DNA of 10,547 nucleotides from Eubacteriales Family XIII. Incertae Sedis bacterium (GTDB lineage: Bacteria > Bacillota > Clostridia > Peptostreptococcales > Anaerovoracaceae). Shown here one piece after another: positions 6,899 to 10,547 of the stretch; the first letter of the stretch is position 1; the number at the start of each line of letters is the position of its first letter. The stretch lies in assembly GCA_031278255.1 (NCBI GenBank), contig JAITKU010000064.1, positions 1 through 10,547 of the forward strand, read 5' to 3'. The translations under genes and the position numbers were made by a program. Under the pieces are notes generated by a model. That model was not told the origin of the DNA and made no database searches. It was given only the letters and a program-made list of their open reading frames with translations.

Positions 6899-7930
6899 TT
6901 ACGCGTACATTTCCTCAAACAACTTCTTTATCTCCGCATTCTCACGCAAAACCTGCAACGCGATGGCCGCGTGGTCCTTGCAATAGCCGTTGCCGATAAT
7001 CATATCCACATCCTTGCCCACGCCCTCCGCGCCGAGCGCGGCCTTTGTGAAACTCGTCGCCATGGAGAAAAAGTATACGGTTCCGCGATCCCTGCACGCG
7101 AGGATGGAGGCCATTTCGGTGTTTTCGATATTCACGCAGTTGATCACGACGTCCGCCAGCCGTCCGTCCGTCAATTCCGAAATCCGGTTGTACAAGCCGA
7201 CCGCATCCGTCGCGTCAAACGCGAAATATTCATCCGCGAGCTTCAATTTTCTGGCGCGTTCCGTGGATTTCTCGCTGCCGCCGACGCAGATGATCTTTCC
7301 GTTCACGCCGGCGCGCTTCTTCGCCTCGTGCAGGCACAGAAGCCCCGACTTTCCGCCGCCGCCTATGATCACAACGGTGTCGCCCGACTTCACGAGTCTG
7401 GCGGTCTGCGCCGGCGCCCCCGCAACGTCGAGCGCCGACAGCGCCAGCGTCTCGGGCATGTCTTTCGGCAGCACCGCGTATATGCCGCTCTGGAACAATA
7501 CAGCCCGTCCCTTGATATCCACCTGATCGATATCCGGCCTTACGTCCGTGATCTCGTCTATGACGAGCGGCGTGAGCGAGAGCGAAACGAGCGTCGCAAT
7601 CTTATCGCCGAGCTTCAGATTTCCCACATAGGCGGGACCGATCTCCTTGACCGTTCCGATCAGCATACCGCCGGAACCCGTCACCGGATTCTTGTGCTTG
7701 CCCGCTTTCGCGACGATCCCTTTCATGATTTTCTTGATTTCCTCGACGTCGCCGCCCGCCTGCTTTTCAATCTGCGTAAAACTGGCGGAATCGACGTTCA
7801 ACGTCTGCACCTCTATAAGCACCTCATTGTCGTAGATTTCCATCGTGTTGTCGATAACATCGGCCGGTTGCGGCAACACGCCCTTGGGAGAAACCACCCT
7901 ATGCGTTCCAAACGGGCAACCCTTTTTCAT
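6899..7930 (-). CDS. kdd: L-erythro-3,5-diaminohexanoate dehydrogenase Kdd
   Basis: Oxidatively deaminates 3,5-diaminohexanoate to 3-keto-5-aminohexanoate with NAD(P), the step after lysine 5,6-aminomutase. The protein has 343 residues, the family length, in a medium-chain dehydrogenase-like fold. The N-terminal catalytic part opens with GTHRVVSPKGVLPQPAD (8-24). The Rossmann nucleotide loop is VVIIGGGGKSGL (186-197). VVINCVNIENTE (261-272) and GNGYCKDHA (313-321) are near the C-terminal end. Ordinary alcohol-dehydrogenase zinc ligands are not evident. The start is supported by AGGAGG 9 nt upstream. It is the first gene of the operon and is preceded by a sigma-54-type promoter. In other lysine fermenters kdd usually sits next to kce and kal; here kal is divergent and kce is not in the window. 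Confidence 0.94.
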   Translation of the reverse strand: MKKGCPFGTHRVVSPKGVLPQPADVIDNTMEIYDNEVLIEVQTLNVDSASFTQIEKQAGGDVEEIKKIMKGIVAKAGKHKNPVTGSGGMLIGTVKEIGPAYVGNLKLGDKIATLVSLSLTPLVIDEITDVRPDIDQVDIKGRAVLFQSGIYAVLPKDMPETLALSALDVAGAPAQTARLVKSGDTVVIIGGGGKSGLLCLHEAKKRAGVNGKIICVGGSEKSTERARKLKLADEYFAFDATDAVGLYNRISELTDGRLADVVINCVNIENTEMASILACRDRGTVYFFSMATSFTKAALGAEGVGKDVDMIIGNGYCKDHAAIALQVLRENAEIKKLFEEMYA

Positions 7931-7954
7931 TTCAAAAATCCTCCTGCTCTCTTT

Positions 7955-7968
7955 GGCGCTTTCGCGCC
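7955..7968 (-). other. GAAA-tetraloop hairpin in the kdd leader
   Basis: On the minus strand GGCGC-GAAA-GCGCC forms a 5-bp stem closed by a GNRA tetraloop. It lies in the predicted kdd leader, 24 nt before the ATG and just upstream of the AGGAGG. It is likely stable, and may protect the messenger or keep the ribosome site open. Confidence 0.5.
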
Positions 7969-7979
7969 GTCCGCAAAAT

Positions 7980-7993
7980 GTAAAACGTTTTAC
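7980..7993. promoter_or_regulatory. Perfect 14-bp palindrome at the predicted kdd transcription start
   Basis: GTAAAACGTTTTAC equals its own reverse complement. It covers about +2 to +15 relative to the start predicted from the kdd sigma-54-type promoter. The CG-centred A/T arms resemble operators of LacI-family repressors. It does not fit the CcpA cre consensus, because the TG and CA outer bases are absent at the right distance. The protein that would bind is unknown. Confidence 0.5.
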
Positions 7994-8004
7994 TTACAGG
8001 ATAA

Positions 8005-8020
8005 TGCAAAAGGCGTGCCG
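8005..8020 (-). promoter_or_regulatory. Sigma-54 (-24/-12) promoter of kdd-kamABCDE
   Basis: The minus strand reads CGGCACGCCTTTTGCA. The consensus TGGCACG-N4-TTGCA is matched except for the first base, and the invariant GG (8019-8018) and GC (8007-8006) are separated by exactly 10 nt. The predicted start is near 7994, giving a leader of about 64 nt. Transcription would need RpoN and an ATP-dependent enhancer-binding activator, neither of which is encoded in the window. Confidence 0.72.
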
Positions 8021-8173
8021 GCCTGCGGAGAAACGCGAACGCGCGCCTTGCGCGGGATCGCGCGGACCCGGCGGCGATTTTGGCGCCGCGCTCCCCGGCA
8101 CGACGCCGCCCCTCGGTCTTTCTTCTTCTTTTCGCGCGGGTTTTCGCGGAGGCGCGCGGCGTTTTGCTGTCAA

Positions 8174-8205
8174 AATCGGTTCACTTTGCGAACTCTGAAC
8201 CGATT
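8174..8205. promoter_or_regulatory. Inverted repeat, candidate shared activator site (UAS)
   Basis: AATCGGTTCA (8174-8183) and TGAACCGATT (8196-8205) are perfect inverted 10-mers with a 12-nt gap. The half-site centres are 22 nt apart, about two helical turns. The centre is about 165 nt upstream of the predicted kal start and 195 nt upstream of the predicted kdd start, the usual range for sigma-54 enhancer sites. A terminator is less likely, because no U-tract follows on the plus strand and only four T on the minus strand. Confidence 0.6.
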
Positions 8206-8327
8206 CGGGTTCGGCCCGTATCGCGGATCGCGAACGGCGCGGGCGCCGGGACGAACGATGCGGCGCAAATCCAAGGCTTGGCAGGAATGCGGGCCGATCG
8301 CAAAGGCCGGCGGGATTCGCGTTTATA

Positions 8328-8343
8328 TGGCACATAAATTGCA
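8328..8343 (+). promoter_or_regulatory. Sigma-54 (-24/-12) promoter of kal
   Basis: TGGCACATAAATTGCA matches TGGCACG-N4-TTGCA at all but one base. The invariant GG (8329-8330) and GC (8341-8342) are separated by exactly 10 nt. The predicted start is near 8354, leaving a 31-nt leader before the kal ATG. No good sigma-70 pair is seen here. Confidence 0.75.
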
Positions 8344-8384
8344 AAGAACATATACAATTCCCTACCCGGAAAAGGAGAAAATAC

Positions 8385-8774
8385 ATGGAAAAAATTACCT
8401 CCACCCTGCGGCTGCGCATGTCGCATAAGGACGCCCATTACGGCGGAAGTTTGGTGGACGGCGCGCACGCGGTTCACCTGTTCGGAGATGTCGCCACGGA
8501 ACTTTTGATAAGGCTCGACGGCGACGAGGGGCTGTTCCTCCGCTACGACGAGGTGGAATTTTTGGCGCCCATATACGCCGGGGATTATATAGAAGCCTCC
8601 GGCGAGATCATCCACATCGGCAACACATCGCGAAAGATGGAATTCGTCGCCAAAAAGGTGATCGCGGCCAGGCCGGATATAAGCCCGTCCGCCGCGGATT
8701 TTCTGGACGAACCCATCGTCGTCTGCCGCGCGAAAGGCGTATGCGTGACGCCCAAGGACAGCAAGCGAAAGTAG
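8385..8774 (+). CDS. kal: 3-aminobutyryl-CoA ammonia-lyase Kal
   Basis: Hotdog-fold enzyme of 129 residues that eliminates ammonia from L-3-aminobutyryl-CoA to give crotonyl-CoA, which enters the butyrate branch. The conserved block from about 13 to 38 (HKDAHYGGSLVDGA, then LFGDVATELL) and DGDEGLFLRYDEVEFLAPIYAGDYIE (45-70) are typical of Kal and unlike ordinary thioesterases of the same fold. AAAGGAG lies 7 nt before the ATG. It is transcribed away from the other lysine genes from a sigma-54-type promoter. No terminator is visible in the 105 nt after it, so read-through into the racemase gene is possible. The stop codon lies inside a 10-bp tandem repeat. Confidence 0.93.
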   Translation: MEKITSTLRLRMSHKDAHYGGSLVDGAHAVHLFGDVATELLIRLDGDEGLFLRYDEVEFLAPIYAGDYIEASGEIIHIGNTSRKMEFVAKKVIAARPDISPSAADFLDEPIVVCRAKGVCVTPKDSKRK

Positions 8775-8791
8775 TTGAAAGTAGTTGAAAG
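8767..8791 (+). repeat. 10-bp tandem repeat across the kal stop codon
   Basis: GAAAGTAGTT occurs twice (8767-8776, 8777-8786) followed by GAAAG. The first copy supplies the kal TAG stop. The period of 10 puts the second TAG in another frame, so it is not a tandem stop. Confidence 0.8.
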
Positions 8792-8808
8792 CGGTCGAAT
8801 ATAAATAC

Positions 8809-8837
8809 TTGACAATTTCAACAATTTACAGTACCAT
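8809..8837 (+). promoter_or_regulatory. Sigma-70/SigA-type promoter of the racemase gene
   Basis: A perfect -35 TTGACA (8809-8814) and a -10 TACCAT (8832-8837, four of six consensus bases) are separated by 17 nt in an AT-rich stretch. Transcription would start near 8844, about 36 nt before the ATG. The housekeeping type contrasts with the sigma-54 promoters of the lysine genes. Confidence 0.7.
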
Positions 8838-8879
8838 TTACGGAAGAGCAAACACACACCGGCAAAATACGGGCGGCGC

Positions 8880-9965
8880 ATGAACGAATACCCAAGACTT
8901 GTTGTAGATCTAAAAAAACTCCGCGATAACATCGAACGGATCAAGTCGTGTTGCGCGGCGCGGGGGGTACGCCTGACGGGGGTCGTGAAAGGCTTCACGG
9001 GTATCCCCGCGTGTACAAAGGTATTCGAGGAGGCCGGCTGTCAATACATAGGCACTTCGCGCCTCGAACAGATACGCGACGCGCTTGCCTACGGCGTCAA
9101 GGGACCTTTCATGCTGGTTCGTCTGCCCATGCGCAGCGAGGTCGATGAAGCGGTGCGCCTTACCGCAATCAGCCTGAACAGCGAAATACCGACGTTGCGC
9201 GACTTGGACGCGGCGGCGGCGCGGCAGGGGAAGCGGCACGGTATCATCCTGATGGCCGACCTCGGGGACCTGCGCGAGGGCTTTTGGGATCGGCGCGCGT
9301 TGCTCGAAGCGGCGCGGATCGTCGAGGGCGAGTTGCGGCATCTCGATCTGGCGGGCGTGGGGACCAATCTGGGCTGTTACGGTTCGATCTTTCCCACGGT
9401 GGAAAAAATGCGCGAACTCGTAGACTGCGCGGAGATGATCGAGGCGGATATCGGCCGGCGGTTGGATATCCTGTCCGGCGGCGGCAGTACGTCGCTGCCG
9501 CGGATATTCGATCGCGATATGCCGGAACGCATTAACCAGTTGCGGGTGGGCGAGGCGATTATCAACGCCAAAGACGCGCAGGACCTCTTCGGTTACGATA
9601 TGCGTTTCATGCACCAAGATGTTTTCGTGCTGCAAGCGGAGGTCATCGAGGTGAAAGACAAACCCAGCTATCCCGTGGGCGAAATCATGTTTGACGCTTT
9701 CGGCCTGAAACAGGAATATACGGACAGGGGCGTGCGCCGCAGGGCTTTGCTGGCCTTGGGGCGCGTCGATTATGCCTTTCCCGACAGGATTTATCCGAAA
9801 GACGCGGGCGCGGAGGTGATCGGCGCGTCCAGCGATCATACCATCGTCGATATCGCGGACGCGGCGCGGGACATCAGGGTCGGGGATATCATGGAATTCA
9901 CCCTCTGCTACACGAGTACCGCGTTCGCGTCGCATTCGCCGAATGTGAAGATCGCGATCGTTTAG
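8880..9965 (+). CDS. Alanine/ornithine-racemase-family PLP enzyme, possible lysine racemase
   Basis: A 361-residue fold-type III PLP protein. The N-terminal TIM-barrel part opens with YPRLVVDLKKLRDN, and the PLP lysine is K37 in GVVKGFTG. MADLGDLREGF (125-135), GVGTNLGCYG (159-168), LSGGGSTSLP (198-207, phosphate loop) and LRVGEAII (221-228) are hallmarks of the ornithine-racemase branch, not of cell-wall alanine racemase. The C-terminal beta domain ends with GASSDHTIVD (315-324) and a CYTSTAFASHSPNV segment. Substrate cannot be read from these motifs; D/L-ornithine or D/L-lysine are the likely choices, and the neighbourhood favours lysine, because lysine 5,6-aminomutase also accepts D-lysine. 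The only Shine-Dalgarno candidate (GGGCGG, 8871-8876) is weak and close to the ATG, but the start agrees with the family N-terminus. The gene has its own SigA-type promoter. Confidence 0.85.
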   Translation: MNEYPRLVVDLKKLRDNIERIKSCCAARGVRLTGVVKGFTGIPACTKVFEEAGCQYIGTSRLEQIRDALAYGVKGPFMLVRLPMRSEVDEAVRLTAISLNSEIPTLRDLDAAAARQGKRHGIILMADLGDLREGFWDRRALLEAARIVEGELRHLDLAGVGTNLGCYGSIFPTVEKMRELVDCAEMIEADIGRRLDILSGGGSTSLPRIFDRDMPERINQLRVGEAIINAKDAQDLFGYDMRFMHQDVFVLQAEVIEVKDKPSYPVGEIMFDAFGLKQEYTDRGVRRRALLALGRVDYAFPDRIYPKDAGAEVIGASSDHTIVDIADAARDIRVGDIMEFTLCYTSTAFASHSPNVKIAIV

Positions 9966-10547
9966 ACCTTTTCCTCGGCGGCGCGGCGGGCGGCCAGTTC
10001 CCGTTTCATCGTCTCAAAGCGTTGCTTGGTGATCGGAAAACGAAACATGAAGAACGCCGATACGACGAACAGCACGCCCGGCACGAGGGTGAAGCAATCA
10101 AAGACGGCCGCGAGGGCCGCGGGACTTTGGCTCGCGGCGCCGGACTCGAAGCCCCTGAGTTCCAGCCATATGCCGAGCGCCTGCATACCGATGCCGGACG
10201 CGATCGATTGCGCCATGGGCAGCGTGGACGTGATCGTGCCGGCCCGCCGCATATGGTTCTCGTATTCATCGACCTCGCAGATGTCATAGAACGCAGCCGG
10301 CATAAGCTGCCAGTAAGCGGTGCTTGCCATGGCGTAGACGGACAGCAGGAGGAACAGCGGGGGCAGAGAAAAGCGCGTGATATCGACGCAGCGCAGGACC
10401 GCCGTCAGACTGCCGCTGACGCCGAGGCACACGATCAACATCGTCCGCTTGTCGAAGCGCTTTGCGAGCCGCATCATCGGAACGGCCAAGACGATTCCGA
10501 GCAGACCGAATACGAGCATGAGTCCCGAGATAAACGAACCGGAAAAA
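9962..10547 (-). CDS. GPH/MelB-like MFS transporter, C-terminal part (cut by window edge)
   Basis: The frame stays open to the right edge, so the N-terminus lies outside; about 194 residues are visible. Hydrophobic segments start at FSGSFISGLM and continue as VFGLLGIVLAVPMM, TMLIVCLGVSGSLTAVL, PLFLLLSVYAMASTAYW, a segment around MAQSIASGIGMQALGIWL, and VPGVLFVVSAFFMF, i.e. the last five or so helices. The loop YDICEVDEYENHMRRAG matches the conserved D-x-x-D-Y/E loop between helices of cation-coupled glycoside-pentoside-hexuronide symporters. A charged cytoplasmic tail (KRELAARRAAEEK) ends the protein. The substrate is unknown; a lysine-related solute is only a positional guess. Its TAA stop overlaps the TAG stop of the convergent racemase gene. 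Confidence 0.82.
   Translation of the reverse strand, partial: FSGSFISGLMLVFGLLGIVLAVPMMRLAKRFDKRTMLIVCLGVSGSLTAVLRCVDITRFSLPPLFLLLSVYAMASTAYWQLMPAAFYDICEVDEYENHMRRAGTITSTLPMAQSIASGIGMQALGIWLELRGFESGAASQSPAALAAVFDCFTLVPGVLFVVSAFFMFRFPITKQRFETMKRELAARRAAEEKV

Larger units (their letters stand above)
7931..8384. other. 454-nt divergent control region between kdd and kal
   Basis: No coding sequence is supported here; frames crossing it are GC-rich shadows with no recognisable protein. Identified elements are the kdd 5' hairpin, the 14-bp palindrome, two outward-facing sigma-54-type promoters and a 10-bp inverted repeat between them. The stretch 8035-8165 is strongly GC-rich with several small stem-loops (for example GCGGCG 8071-8076 with CGCCGC 8084-8089) and a pyrimidine run near 8116-8134, to which I can assign no function. 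Confidence 0.8.

Noticed and set aside
5179..6999. 606-codon plus-strand frame antisense to kamB and kamA
   Set aside because: It crosses two real genes and a hairpin and has the composition of a shadow frame.
7980..7993. CcpA cre site
   Set aside because: The palindrome is CG-centred but lacks the TG...CA outer bases at cre spacing.
8168..8173. TTGACA on the minus strand as a sigma-70 -35 for kdd
   Set aside because: No -10-like hexamer occurs 16-18 nt downstream; that stretch is GC-rich.
8174..8205. Inverted repeat read as an intrinsic terminator
   Set aside because: The 12-nt loop and the lack of a U-tract on the plus strand make it poor, and no gene ends nearby on either strand.
6971..8428. 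485-codon plus-strand frame running through kdd and the control region
   Set aside because: It would cross both sigma-54 promoters, the inverted repeat and the kal start; its composition is that of a shadow frame.

Overview
The window carries the core of a lysine-fermentation gene cluster. It probably comes from an anaerobic, fairly GC-rich bacterium, most likely a Clostridia-type Bacillota. That assignment is inferred from the gene content, the strong AGGAGG/AAAGGAG-type ribosome binding sites and the sigma-54-type promoters. No rRNA or marker gene is present to confirm it.

Layout. Positions 1-249 hold an array of short GC-rich repeats with six copies of a 20-nt core, running off the left edge. 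A hairpin at 338-368 probably ends the minus-strand operon. That operon occupies 7930 down to 398 and reads, in transcription order, kdd - kamA - kamB - kamC - kamD - kamE. A 454-nt divergent control region (7931-8384) follows. On the plus strand come kal (8385-8774) and then an alanine/ornithine-racemase-family PLP enzyme (8880-9965) with its own sigma-70-type promoter. The right edge holds the C-terminal part of a GPH/MelB-like transporter on the minus strand (9962-10547). Its stop codon overlaps the racemase stop.

How the genes work together. KamA (radical SAM/PLP) turns L-lysine into L-beta-lysine. KamD-KamE (adenosylcobalamin/PLP) moves the terminal amino group to give 3,5-diaminohexanoate, and the ATPase pair KamB-KamC keeps that B12 enzyme active. 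Kdd oxidises and deaminates the product to 3-keto-5-aminohexanoate. The cleavage enzyme Kce is not in the window and must be encoded elsewhere. Kal then eliminates ammonia from 3-aminobutyryl-CoA to give crotonyl-CoA, which leads to butyrate. The racemase may interconvert L- and D-lysine, since lysine 5,6-aminomutase also uses D-lysine. The transporter may import substrate. Both of these last roles are guesses from position.

The most interesting non-coding signal is in the kdd/kal intergenic region. Both divergent units have a near-consensus sigma-54 (-24/-12) promoter with exact GG-N10-GC spacing. A perfect 10-bp inverted repeat lies between them, at about -195 from kdd and -165 from kal, where a shared enhancer-binding activator would be expected to bind. 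A perfect 14-bp palindrome sits directly after the predicted kdd transcription start.
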